A DNA stretch of 55,961 nt, taken from contig WSXW01000011.1 in assembly GCA_009773495.1 (NCBI GenBank), positions 1 through 55,961 of the forward strand, given 5' to 3'. A program made the position numbers and the translations under genes. Below the pieces are notes generated by a model. The model was not told the origin of the DNA, ran no database searches, and worked only from the letters and a program-made list of their open reading frames with translations. Source of the DNA: Bacillota bacterium. GTDB lineage: Bacteria; Bacillota; UBA994. Within the stretch, counting starts at the first letter, position 1; each line of letters begins with the position of its first letter. This document shows positions 17,503 through 26,509 of the stretch, piece by piece.

Positions 17503-18360
17503 CTAACTACCTCCAAATATGCGTCTTAGTCCAGCCAGTAAGCCTTTGCCCTCTACCCCTTGCCCTCCTCCGCCAATTATGCTTTGTGCTATCACCTCGA
17601 GCTGGCGGCTGACATAAGAGTCTGGATGACTAAGCACAAAAGGATGCTGACGTCGGACAGCCTGACTGACAATGGGGTCATCTGGTATAGACCCAAGAAA
17701 CTTGATTTTGTGATGTAAAAATCTCTCCGCTATAGTCAAGAACCTTTCGCCCGTTACTTTACCATCCTGGTAATTGAGGGCACGGTTAACGACTAGGCTT
17801 ATTTTGGTAGCCACTCTGGTTTGCACCAGCAATTTAACCAATCCGTAAGCGTCCGCTAACGAAGTAGGCTCTGGTGTTACAACAATTATTACCTCATCAG
17901 CTAGGTTTGCAAAGGCCAACACATTGCGCGAAATCCCTGCCCCAGTATCAATTAAAAGAATGTCCGTAGAGTGCTCCAGAGTCGCTAGCTCAGTAATGAG
18001 GCGATCTCGCTGCTCTTTTTCCATATCTGCCATCTCAGGGACACCGGAGGCTGATGGTACGATTCGTAACCCGTACGGCCCCATGCCAATTATCTCATCC
18101 AAGTGCTTCTCGCCCTTGAGCACGTGTTCAAGGTCGAAGTCGAAATATTGACCAAGTACAACATCAACATTAGCCAAGCCTAGGTCTGCGTCGACAATGG
18201 TAGTGACTTGACCCCTCCTAGCTAAGACAATGCCAAGGTTGACCACCAAGTTGGTCTTGCCAACACCCCCTTTTCCACTGGCGACAGTGATAACTCGGGC
18301 CCGTTTCTTAGCAGGCTGACTGCGGGTTAGATTTCTTAAAAACGATGCCTGATCCCACAT
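17503..18360 (-). CDS. flhG: flagellum number/site regulator FlhG (MinD-like ATPase)
   Basis: FlhG is a P-loop ATPase that works with FlhF to set flagellar number and place. The deviant Walker A GKGGVGKTNLVVNLG lies near residues 30-44. DADLGLANVDVVLG and LLIDTGAGIS are the other switch motifs, and the amphipathic membrane-targeting tail is at the C-terminus. The short N-terminal FLRNLTRSQ segment may be the FlhF-activating peptide. ATG at 18360 overlaps the flhF TGA. Length is 285. Confidence 0.94.
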   Translation of the reverse strand: MWDQASFLRNLTRSQPAKKRARVITVASGKGGVGKTNLVVNLGIVLARRGQVTTIVDADLGLANVDVVLGQYFDFDLEHVLKGEKHLDEIIGMGPYGLRIVPSASGVPEMADMEKEQRDRLITELATLEHSTDILLIDTGAGISRNVLAFANLADEVIIVVTPEPTSLADAYGLVKLLVQTRVATKISLVVNRALNYQDGKVTGERFLTIAERFLHHKIKFLGSIPDDPIVSQAVRRQHPFVLSHPDSYVSRQLEVIAQSIIGGGGQGVEGKGLLAGLRRIFGGS

Positions 18361-19403
18361 CAATCACTCACCCCCAATATCATCCGCGCAAGCTCTGAGG
18401 GGTCGGCCACTTGTAGATCCTCAGGAACGTTCTGTCCATTTGTTATATATGCCACAGGGATGGATGTGCGGTAACACAATTCTGCCAGCCCGCCGAGACT
18501 CTCTGTCTCATCAAATTTGGTGAAAATAACTGCGGTTAAGTCGATGCCGCAAAAAGCTCTGTAGATGCTGTGCAGATCTCGACTCTTAGTCGTGGCACTA
18601 ACTACTAAATATTTTTCTAAATCTGGGATACCATCCAAATAAGCCCTAAGCTCTGCCACTTGCACAAGCTTTTTGGCCGAGCGACCAGTGGTGTCGATAT
18701 ATATGGTGTCTTTGTTTTTATGGAAATGAAGCATTTCACGTAGTTCCCCCGGCGTAGTGACGACCTCAACCGGGACACTCATAATGTCTCCATAGATCTT
18801 AAGTTGCTCAACAGCACCAATTCTGAACGTGTCTATTGTAATCAGCGCCACTTTTTTATTTTCCTGCAAGGCTCGCCGCGCCGCCAGTTTTGCAATTGTT
18901 GTGGTCTTACCTACTCCCGTGGGGCCAACAAAAGCCTGTATCCGCTTCCCCTTAGCCTTAGGTTTGGGTGCGAGTGCAAAACACTTGGCAAGCCTCTCTA
19001 AGACCCTCTTTTCCTCGTCTTTTTTGTCTCCTAAAGCCCCTATCTGTTCTAGCAACAGGGCACTAATCTCAGGGCTCAAATCTGCTGCCCTAAATCGTTC
19101 ACTCCACTTTGGACTGATAGTTGACTTAAGGCTTGTTCCGTTATCTAGGCTTAGATTACCAAGCAAGGTCTTGATCTCACTGAGTTCTTCACGAAGTTGA
19201 TCTTGCGAATTCGCAGAGGTATCTCGCTCTATAGAGCGTTCTGCTGCGGCGGTAACTTCTACTCTGCTGGGACGAAAAAAACCCCACAGCCCGGGTTCGC
19301 GGACTGTGCGCGAACTGACGATTACAGCGTCGGGGCCAAGTTCCTTGCGCAGCATATGGAGCGCGACCTGCATGTCCCGTGCTACAACTTTTTTTATTTT
19401 CAT
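18360..19403 (-). CDS. flhF: flagellar biosynthesis GTPase FlhF
   Basis: An SRP-type GTPase that recruits early flagellar components. The N-terminal B-domain (MKIKKVVARDMQVALHML) is followed by the N domain and the G domain with VGPTGVGKTTTIAKLAA, DTFRIGAVEQLK, DTTGRS and TKFDET. The 347-residue length is normal. It overlaps flhA by four bases and flhG by the stop codon. Confidence 0.96.
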   Translation of the reverse strand: MKIKKVVARDMQVALHMLRKELGPDAVIVSSRTVREPGLWGFFRPSRVEVTAAAERSIERDTSANSQDQLREELSEIKTLLGNLSLDNGTSLKSTISPKWSERFRAADLSPEISALLLEQIGALGDKKDEEKRVLERLAKCFALAPKPKAKGKRIQAFVGPTGVGKTTTIAKLAARRALQENKKVALITIDTFRIGAVEQLKIYGDIMSVPVEVVTTPGELREMLHFHKNKDTIYIDTTGRSAKKLVQVAELRAYLDGIPDLEKYLVVSATTKSRDLHSIYRAFCGIDLTAVIFTKFDETESLGGLAELCYRTSIPVAYITNGQNVPEDLQVADPSELARMILGVSD

Positions 19404-21430
19404 TCCATGGTCACCGCCCCTAAGGATTCAATCTCTACGTCATTTGAAACTTCTCCTGGTGCTAAGAAATTAAGACTAGGGAAATGCCTTATTGTTAGTC
19501 GCCGCAAGGGGAGCCTTAATCGACTCGGACATAAAATTATTGGGACCTTACCCTGGGTTCCGAGCTTCTCCGCCTGCTTAGCTAGACTCTCAAATAAAGC
19601 ATGCAGTTTGGTGGGCTCAAGTACGATATGCGCTCCACCGGTATTATTAAGAGACTCCAGCAGTTGTTGCTCCGTGCGTGGACTCAGCGTTAGTACGTGA
19701 ACTACCCCACCCTCAGCCAGACCACGGCTAATAGTGCGAGATAGGGCCTGACGCACCCTCTCTAATAAGAAGTCCGGCTCTTTGGATAATCGAGCGTTGT
19801 CGGCGATAGTCTCAAAGATCGTCACCAAGTCGCGAATCGGAGTCCCTTCTTGTAGCAAGCCTTGTAATACTTTTTGTATATCACCAATAGTAATCTGTTC
19901 GGTGGTCAACTCATCGATTACAGCCGCCTGCTGTTCACGAACTCTATCCACTATTTCTTTAACCTCTTGCCTACCTAATAACTCGTGAGCAAAGCGTTTT
20001 GACATTTCTGTTAGGTGTGTCACCATAACAGTGGTACTGTCAACAACGGTATAACCCAAGAGTTCAGCCCGCTCACGGTCACTATCAGCTATCCATTTAG
20101 CGGGTAAGTTAAAGGTCGGTTCAGAAGTGGTAATTCCAGGCAGATCAACCTCAGCGCCTGAGTAATCCATGCACAAGTAGTGGGTGGGCATTAGCTCACC
20201 AATGGCTACTTGGTTGCCTCTAATTTTAAATACATATTGGTTAGGCTTGAGCTGCAGGTTGTCGCGTATTCGGATGGGGCGTACGAACAACCCGTGGTCT
20301 ACCATAAAACGCCTCCGCACAGCAGAAAGCCTGTCAAGCAGATCACCGCCTTGCGCTCCATCGGTCAAGCGTACTAAACCAAAACCAATTTCTATCTCCA
20401 TCTGCTCGTTACTGATTAACGAAAGAACATTTTCTGGTTCAGCCAGCCGACTCGTCACGGGAGCAGGAGGCGCTGCTGCTTTTTCTTTTTCTTCGTTGTA
20501 TAAAACAAAAGCTGCATACCCCGTCGCGCCTGACATCGCCAAAAACGGTAGGGCAGGCAACTGCGGAACAAGGCCTAAACCACCAAGCAATACGGAGACC
20601 AGACCAATAACCTTGGGCATTGAAAACAATTGTTGGAACAGGTCTGTTCCAAAACCGTTGTCGCTATGTGAACGTGTAACTAAGATACCTGAAGCTGTCG
20701 AAATCATCAGCGCGGAAAGCTGGCTAACTAAGCCATTGCCTACAGTAAGAATGATATAGGTATTAAGCGCACCCTCGAAAGTCATACCAAGCTGGACCAT
20801 GCCCATTATCAAACCGCCTACGATGTTAACTAAGGTAATAATTATTCCGATAATCGCGTCGCCTTTGACGAATTTGCTGGCGCCATCCATAGAGCCGTAA
20901 AAATCAGCTTCGCGCTGCATGGAGCGCCGGCGCTCTCTGGCTTGCTCTTCGTTAATTAGGCCAGCATTAAGATCCGCGTCCACTGCCATCTGTTTACCAG
21001 GCATGGCGTCTAGGGTAAACCTCGCCGCGACCTCGGACACACGACCGGCACCGTTGGTAATAACCACGAGCTGAATTGCTGTAATAATAATAAATATGAC
21101 TAAACCGACTACTGGGTTTGCACCGATAACAAAATCACCAAACGCTCCAATAACTCTGCCCGCTCCCCCGGTTGATAAAATCAAGCGCGTCGAAGATACA
21201 TTGAGTGCTAAACGCAGTAGCGTTGTAACCAACAGCAATGTAGGAAAAACACTTAACTGCAGAACATTGGTAGTAAATAGTGTGGTTAGCAGGATAATTA
21301 AGCTAATAGTCAGGTTTATTATCAGAAGAAAATCGAGTGCCGTAGGAGGTTGCGGAATAACGATAATAAGAATAATCCCAATAATCAGTGCGGCTACGAT
21401 GATGTCCGTATATTTGAGCAGACTGCGCAT
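19400..21430 (-). CDS. flhA: flagellar type III export gate protein FlhA
   Basis: This is the large membrane component of the export gate. The N-terminal half has about eight membrane segments and the conserved FHIPEP-type cytoplasmic loop (GFGDFVIGANPVVGLVIF and DAMPGKQMAVDADL). The C-terminal half (about 340-676) is the cytoplasmic ring that docks chaperones. ATG at 21430 follows GGGAGG by eight bases; another ATG two codons upstream is too close to it. Length is 676. Confidence 0.97.
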   Translation of the reverse strand: MRSLLKYTDIIVAALIIGIILIIVIPQPPTALDFLLIINLTISLIILLTTLFTTNVLQLSVFPTLLLVTTLLRLALNVSSTRLILSTGGAGRVIGAFGDFVIGANPVVGLVIFIIITAIQLVVITNGAGRVSEVAARFTLDAMPGKQMAVDADLNAGLINEEQARERRRSMQREADFYGSMDGASKFVKGDAIIGIIITLVNIVGGLIMGMVQLGMTFEGALNTYIILTVGNGLVSQLSALMISTASGILVTRSHSDNGFGTDLFQQLFSMPKVIGLVSVLLGGLGLVPQLPALPFLAMSGATGYAAFVLYNEEKEKAAAPPAPVTSRLAEPENVLSLISNEQMEIEIGFGLVRLTDGAQGGDLLDRLSAVRRRFMVDHGLFVRPIRIRDNLQLKPNQYVFKIRGNQVAIGELMPTHYLCMDYSGAEVDLPGITTSEPTFNLPAKWIADSDRERAELLGYTVVDSTTVMVTHLTEMSKRFAHELLGRQEVKEIVDRVREQQAAVIDELTTEQITIGDIQKVLQGLLQEGTPIRDLVTIFETIADNARLSKEPDFLLERVRQALSRTISRGLAEGGVVHVLTLSPRTEQQLLESLNNTGGAHIVLEPTKLHALFESLAKQAEKLGTQGKVPIILCPSRLRLPLRRLTIRHFPSLNFLAPGEVSNDVEIESLGAVTME

Positions 21431-21432
21431 TA

Positions 21433-22500
21433 TCATAGCCTCCCTTTTTGAGCGAATATCGTAGCCAGTATTTCCGCCACTACGCGGTAAAGATCAATCG
21501 GAATTTCTCTGCCCAGCTCTACTTGTTTGTATAGAGCTCTGGCCACTGGAGGTTCAGAGATTACTGGGACTCTGTGTTCTTTAGCCTTAGCGATAATCCG
21601 CTGAGCCAAATAATCACAGCCCTTAGCACACACGACGGGCGCGCCGCCATTTTCATCATACTTCAAGACCACGGCAAAATGAGTCGGGTTTGTAATAACA
21701 ACGGTAGCTGTAGGGATCTCAGAAAACATGCGCCTGGTTGCCAGCGTGCGCTGCCTTTCCCTCTGTCGTGCCTTGATTTGGGGGTCGCCCTCAACCTGCT
21801 TGTGTTCTTCTTTAACCTCGTGCTTGCTCATCTTCATGTTCTTGCTGTGCTCATAACGTTGGAACATAAAATCCGCTATACCGATAACGAGATAAACCAC
21901 TCCGACCCGCACTGCTACCCGCATCAGAACACTACCAGCTACCACTAATGCACCTAATCCCTCGGTATAGCCAACCAACAAGAGTGTAGCTATCTCTCCA
22001 CGAATCCCTAGGTAAGCCGCGTATCCCACTAACGCCAACTTCAAAAATGCCTTAAGAAGGTCAAAAAGAGCTTTCATTGAGAACATACGTTTTACACCTT
22101 CTATAGGGTCAAGCCTGCTAAAAGATGGTTGAAGTGGCTCGAGACTTGCCAAAAAACCTACTTGAGCCACGTTTGCCAGTACCCCAAGCCCCATGGCTGC
22201 CACGAGCATTGGCCAGACCAAACCTGCAAAAGACGTCATAGCATTTATAAAAAGCAAACCATACGAACCCTCGAAGGAATTCGCTTGTGACAATTGGGCC
22301 ATCGATTGGGTTAAATAGTTGATACTGTTGGTTATGATGTCTCCTGACACTGCCGCAAAAATCATCACTGTGCCGAAGAATCCTATTGCCGCCACTAAAT
22401 CCATGCTCTTCGCGACTTGACCTTTGCTGCGCGCATCGCTTAACCGTTTGGGCGAAGCTTGTTCTGTTTTTTCTTGAGCCCCGCCTTGGGGACTGCTCAT
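21433..22500 (-). CDS. flhB: flagellar export switch protein FlhB
   Basis: FlhB has four membrane segments and a cytoplasmic autocleaving domain that switches export from hook to filament substrates. The cleavage motif NPTH is intact in VVITNPTHFAVVLKY. The N-terminus (EKTEQASPKRLSDARSKGQV) is typical. Length is 355. It lies between fliR (4-base overlap) and flhA. Confidence 0.97.
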   Translation of the reverse strand: MSSPQGGAQEKTEQASPKRLSDARSKGQVAKSMDLVAAIGFFGTVMIFAAVSGDIITNSINYLTQSMAQLSQANSFEGSYGLLFINAMTSFAGLVWPMLVAAMGLGVLANVAQVGFLASLEPLQPSFSRLDPIEGVKRMFSMKALFDLLKAFLKLALVGYAAYLGIRGEIATLLLVGYTEGLGALVVAGSVLMRVAVRVGVVYLVIGIADFMFQRYEHSKNMKMSKHEVKEEHKQVEGDPQIKARQRERQRTLATRRMFSEIPTATVVITNPTHFAVVLKYDENGGAPVVCAKGCDYLAQRIIAKAKEHRVPVISEPPVARALYKQVELGREIPIDLYRVVAEILATIFAQKGRL

Positions 22501-23264
22501 GGCGCCATCACCCCAAATGCTCTACTTAGCACTCCTTCAAGTTCACTTAGCAGACTGCCGCCTACCCCCAGAAAAGCGGGGCTTACAGCAGCTAACACCA
22601 GCAAGGCAACGCCTGCCTTCACAGGTAAGCCCAGCATCAACACGTTTAACTGTGGCACAGCACGGCCTATCATACCGAGTATTAAATCAGTAAGTACTAG
22701 GACAACTACTACCGGTATCGCTACGCGAATCATGAGCACCATTGAAGCTGTTAGCGCTCTTAGTACTACTGTTCCCAGTGACAAACCCAGCACCCCTGCT
22801 CCCACAGGCACTACTTGAAAGCTCTTAATTATCCCCAGCAGCAAGATGTGATGTCCATCGAGCTCCAAAAACAGCAAGATGCTTATAAAAAGAATAAAAT
22901 TAGAGATAAGAGATACCTGTATGGAAGAGCCAGGGTCAAACATCGCAGCAGATCCAAAACCTGCCTGTTGGTCAATAAGTTGTCCGCCCATAGTAAAGCT
23001 CTGGAACAACCAGCTTGCTAGCATACCCATACAGAGTCCCACCATGGTCTCTGAAATAAGGCTGCCTATAAAGGCTGAGGTGCTACCTTCGTAGTGCATA
23101 GGCTCACCCGCAAAAACTATGAGCGCCACAAATACCCCAAGACCGATTTTTAGCAAACTAGGTATGCCTCGACGGTTAAGTATTGGCGCAGTCACAATAA
23201 AGGCGAGTATGCGGGCCAACACTAAAGTCAAGGCCAACCATGGTGTTAAGACCAGACTATTCAT
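22497..23264 (-). CDS. fliR: flagellar export protein FliR
   Basis: A hydrophobic 255-residue export-gate subunit with about six membrane segments and the conserved N-terminal ARILAFIVTAPILNRRGIP. It overlaps flhB and fliQ by four bases each, keeping the fliP-fliQ-fliR-flhB-flhA order common to Bacillota. Confidence 0.96.
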   Translation of the reverse strand: MNSLVLTPWLALTLVLARILAFIVTAPILNRRGIPSLLKIGLGVFVALIVFAGEPMHYEGSTSAFIGSLISETMVGLCMGMLASWLFQSFTMGGQLIDQQAGFGSAAMFDPGSSIQVSLISNFILFISILLFLELDGHHILLLGIIKSFQVVPVGAGVLGLSLGTVVLRALTASMVLMIRVAIPVVVVLVLTDLILGMIGRAVPQLNVLMLGLPVKAGVALLVLAAVSPAFLGVGGSLLSELEGVLSRAFGVMAP

Positions 23265-23530
23265 CGTACATACCGTCCTAAGTTAGATAAATGGTTAACA
23301 GTAAAGGAAAGCATGGTGTTCATCATCCACCCACCCAGCACGAGTAGGGTTATCAGAATGGCCACCAGCTTAGGTACAAAAGTCAACGTCTGCTCCTGAA
23401 TCTGCGTGGCAGCTTGAAAAATACTCACCGCTAGTCCGACGGCTAGGCTCACCAACAACAAGGGACCCGCCAACAACAACACCAGAGAAATAGTTTCTCT
23501 CGCCAGATGAATAACTGAACCCTCGGTCAT
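23261..23530 (-). CDS. fliQ: flagellar export protein FliQ
   Basis: An 89-residue protein of two membrane helices with the conserved segment AVSIFQAATQIQEQTLTFVPK between them. It belongs to the core export gate with FliP and FliR. It starts four bases after the fliP stop. Confidence 0.96.
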   Translation of the reverse strand: MTEGSVIHLARETISLVLLLAGPLLLVSLAVGLAVSIFQAATQIQEQTLTFVPKLVAILITLLVLGGWMMNTMLSFTVNHLSNLGRYVR

Positions 23531-23534
23531 GCCA

Positions 23535-24218
23535 CTACCTCCCTAAGCTTTCAAGCAAAGCTTTGACTACCAGATGCCACCCGTCGGCCATGACGAAGAG
23601 CAGAAGCTTAAAGGGGAGGGAGATGGTGGTCGGAGGTAACATGAACATACCCATAGACAGCAAGGTACTGGCAACCACCATGTCAATAACCATAAAGGGG
23701 ATAAATAGCATAACCCCCATCTGAAATGCCGTCTTAAGCTCGCTGATCATAAAGGCGGGCACTACTACCATGAGTGATAGGTTATCCGGCGTGTCAGGTT
23801 GCGGACTATTTGATGCTACCAAAAACAGCGCCAAATCCTTCTCCCGCGTGTACCGGAGCATAAATTCCCTCAGCGGAGCCGAAGCTCGTTCGAAAGCAAC
23901 TTCTTGCGATAATTGACCGTCCAGGTAAGGGGCCAAAGCCTCAGTCTGAACTCTAGCAAGTGTAGGGGCCATCGTGAAGAGTGTTAAAAAGAGCGCCAAA
24001 CCAATCAGTACCTGATTGGGAGGAACGTTATTGGTGGCAATCGCATTTCGCACAAAAGAAAGAACTATAACTGTGCGCGTAAACGAAGTGACCATGACTA
24101 AGATAGCTGGGACTAAACTCAACACTGTTAAAAGTACTAACAAACGGATACTCTCAACTACTTCGACTGGAGAACCTGCGCCGCCTATGGCGAGGTCTAT
24201 TCGCGGTATAGGAAACAT
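23535..24218 (-). CDS. fliP: flagellar export protein FliP
   Basis: Core export-gate subunit of 227 residues with four membrane helices. Conserved segments include LVMVTSFTRTVIVLSFVRNA, NQVLIGLALFLT and PFMVIDMVVASTLLSMGM. No long cleavable signal precedes the first helix. It begins directly after the fliO stop. Confidence 0.96.
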   Translation of the reverse strand: MFPIPRIDLAIGGAGSPVEVVESIRLLVLLTVLSLVPAILVMVTSFTRTVIVLSFVRNAIATNNVPPNQVLIGLALFLTLFTMAPTLARVQTEALAPYLDGQLSQEVAFERASAPLREFMLRYTREKDLALFLVASNSPQPDTPDNLSLMVVVPAFMISELKTAFQMGVMLFIPFMVIDMVVASTLLSMGMFMLPPTTISLPFKLLLFVMADGWHLVVKALLESLGR

Positions 24219-24563
24219 TTATTTTCTTCCCTTCAAGAGGGTTACAGCTTCCTTAAGTTGCTCAGTAAAGGATAAGTGCTCGATACCCTGAGGTTCATTG
24301 GGCTGCGGCAGGGCATGTAGCTCTATTACGCTAACTGAGTTGTCTGACAGACAAACCAAGTAGCTCTTTTCAGCGACGTCGAGGACCACCGCTTGGCTGC
24401 GTGGACCAATCCCCACTCGCTCACGCACCCGCATAATGCTGTGGACTCTGTTAACTGGGACTTTGCGCAACACATAATAGCGCAAGGCAAAAAGGGCCCC
24501 GAACACAACTACCAAAGACAAAACCATGCGGAATAATGAACCGTAGAAGCTCCCTTCGCCCAA
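24219..24563 (-). CDS. fliO: flagellar assembly protein FliO
   Basis: A small membrane protein that helps assemble the FliP ring. One membrane helix (VLSLVVVFGALFALRYYVL) precedes a basic cytoplasmic domain with GPRSQAVVLDVAEKSYLV, as in FliO/FliZ. TTG at 24563 is proposed as start since GGGAGG lies eight bases upstream, right after the fliL stop; a TTG at 24590 would overlap fliL and lacks a site. Length is 114. Confidence 0.85.
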   Translation of the reverse strand: MGEGSFYGSLFRMVLSLVVVFGALFALRYYVLRKVPVNRVHSIMRVRERVGIGPRSQAVVLDVAEKSYLVCLSDNSVSVIELHALPQPNEPQGIEHLSFTEQLKEAVTLLKGRK

Positions 24564-24576
24564 TACTGCGACCTCC

Positions 24577-24993
24577 CTACTGAATGACAAACTCGATAAA
24601 GTATAGATCTATAACTTCCCCTGTAGACAGAACACTATTAATTGCCGTGACTAACTCAGTGCGCAATTGCTCTGTTGTCTCTGTCCCGACTAACTCTGCC
24701 ACCGTCTTAGAGCGAAGCACACCAATAATAGCATCACGAACTTCTGGATCCCTAGCATCAAATTCGTTAACAAGCGCTTTTTTCTCCAAATACTTAAACG
24801 TCATCATTACCCTGAGGTACCGTTTCATATTTGGGTCAACTAAATTTACTGTGAATTCTTTGGGGGAGCCCATCACAATTTTAGGCCCAGGTATAACAAA
24901 CTTTACCACGCGAGTATAGATAGGTTTACCCCACAATGCACCTGATATAAGCAGAACAACAAGTAGAATACCAAGTAAGATTTTCTTCAGCAT
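24577..24993 (-). CDS. fliL: flagellar basal body-associated protein FliL
   Basis: FliL is a single-pass membrane protein around the stator. It has an N-terminal helix (ILLGILLVVLLISGALWG) and a 100-residue outer domain with the family C-terminus TGEVIDLYFIEFVIQ. Length is 138. It follows motB by 12 bases, consistent with a stator-associated role. Confidence 0.93.
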   Translation of the reverse strand: MLKKILLGILLVVLLISGALWGKPIYTRVVKFVIPGPKIVMGSPKEFTVNLVDPNMKRYLRVMMTFKYLEKKALVNEFDARDPEVRDAIIGVLRSKTVAELVGTETTEQLRTELVTAINSVLSTGEVIDLYFIEFVIQ

Positions 24994-25005
24994 AAATACC
25001 TCACC

Positions 25006-25710
25006 TTAATAGCGTTTAATTACTAAAACAACCCTACGATTGTGGGTCCTACCCTCTACTGTAGCGTTACTTACTGCTGGGCGAAACTCGCCGTAGCCCA
25101 TAGCCGCAAAGCGACGCGGGTCTAGCCCGCTTATTTCAGTGAAATAACGTACCACTCTTGCCGAACGCGCCGCACTTAGTTCCCAGTTCGTAGGGTACTC
25201 TAAAGTCTTGATAGGAATGTTATCCGTATGTCCCTCTACCACTACGTCATTGGGCATTTGGTCGAGTAGAGCAGCCAACTTATTTAAGAGAGGCCTACCG
25301 TCTGAACGAATTTCTGCCCGAGCAGAGTCAAAGAACAAATGGTCTTTAATTTCTATCATCACCCCCTGCTCTTCCCGATAAACCTCTATATGGCCCTCGA
25401 TACCATTCTCCTTAAGATACTCCTGAATGTGAATCATGAGCCTGCCACTATCTGCATAAAACGATCCCGAAGCCTCATTAGATGGACCATCATCAGGAAC
25501 AGGGGGTGGGTCTTCATTTACCGGTACTGTGCCTCCATCAAGCATGCCTTGACCCTGAAATGACATGATGAACTTGCGAAATTTATCTACATCAAGTGCC
25601 GAAAATGAGTACAACAAGATGAAAAAACACAGCAGTAGCGTGACTAGATCTGACCAAGTAATCATCCAGTTCCCAGATTGTTGGACACTGGCTTTTCGTC
25701 GTCTAGTCAT
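25006..25710 (-). CDS. motB: flagellar motor stator protein MotB
   Basis: The stator subunit that binds peptidoglycan. The single membrane helix carries the proton- or sodium-binding aspartate in WSDLVTLLLCFFILLYSF. The C-terminal OmpA-like domain has VEGHTDNIPI and the NRRV signature (about 160-234). ATG at 25710 follows GAGG by six bases and overlaps motA by eight bases. Confidence 0.96.
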   Translation of the reverse strand: MTRRRKASVQQSGNWMITWSDLVTLLLCFFILLYSFSALDVDKFRKFIMSFQGQGMLDGGTVPVNEDPPPVPDDGPSNEASGSFYADSGRLMIHIQEYLKENGIEGHIEVYREEQGVMIEIKDHLFFDSARAEIRSDGRPLLNKLAALLDQMPNDVVVEGHTDNIPIKTLEYPTNWELSAARSARVVRYFTEISGLDPRRFAAMGYGEFRPAVSNATVEGRTHNRRVVLVIKRY

Positions 25711-26503
25711 CAGCAGCCTCAAGCTTTAATCTGGTCGAAGCTTTGTCAGACTGCGGAACAATAAAGGCTCGAAGCCGTTGCTCAATTACTCGCGGGTTGA
25801 CCCCTGCCTGTAAAGCCATTAGACCTTCCATAATCATTTCGCGGTACAGAAGAACCCGCTGACTACGCAGGTTTACCTTGCCCGCTAAGGGTATAAGGAT
25901 GAAATTAGCCATGATAGCTCCGTAAAAAGTTGTGACCAGCGCTACAGCCATAGAAGGCCCAATTGTAGAAGCATCGTCTAACGAGTTGAGCATCTTTACA
26001 AGGCCAACTAAAGTACCAATCATTCCAAAGCCTGGCGCTAAGTTAGACCACACGGTCAACAGCCCGGAGCAGGTCTGATGCCTGCCCTCGACTTGCACGA
26101 GCTCGATTTCAAGTACTTTTGAAACGGCGGCTGAATCCATGCCGTCAATAATCATCTGTAGGCCTTTCCCTAAGAAAGGGTCCATCTTAGGGATTTCGTC
26201 TTCAAGAACCAGTAAGCCTTCCCGCCTAGCACGCACAGCCAGCGCACCAAAATCTTCAATTGTCTGCACTGGATCTGGAATCTCTAGTTTCAGCAAAGCT
26301 CGGATTTCAAAAAAGGATTGTGTGATCTCATCCCAAGAGTAATTGATGAGAAGAGCAGCAAATGAACCTAGGACAGTAATCATAAACGACTCCCTGTCGA
26401 GGAAGACGCTTGCGCCTCCACCGCTAAAAACAGCCATTAAGACAGCCCCGGCGCCAATGATAATCCCTACATTTGTGAACAAGACTGGCTTGCGCACTGT
26501 CAT
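25703..26503 (-). CDS. motA: flagellar motor stator protein MotA
   Basis: The four-helix stator subunit that turns ion flow into torque. TM3-TM4 contain NLAPGFGMIGTLVGLVKML and GPSMAVALVTTFYGAIMANFI. The cytoplasmic loop has the charged residues that contact FliG (VRARREGLLVLEDE). The 266-residue length is normal. It begins six bases after flgE; flbD, which usually sits here in Clostridia, is missing. Confidence 0.96.
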   Translation of the reverse strand: MTVRKPVLFTNVGIIIGAGAVLMAVFSGGGASVFLDRESFMITVLGSFAALLINYSWDEITQSFFEIRALLKLEIPDPVQTIEDFGALAVRARREGLLVLEDEIPKMDPFLGKGLQMIIDGMDSAAVSKVLEIELVQVEGRHQTCSGLLTVWSNLAPGFGMIGTLVGLVKMLNSLDDASTIGPSMAVALVTTFYGAIMANFILIPLAGKVNLRSQRVLLYREMIMEGLMALQAGVNPRVIEQRLRAFIVPQSDKASTRLKLEAADD

Positions 26504-26509
26504 TCACCC

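Noticed and set aside
20184-20759. 191-codon plus-strand frame within flhA
   Set aside because: Antisense shadow of a well-conserved gene.
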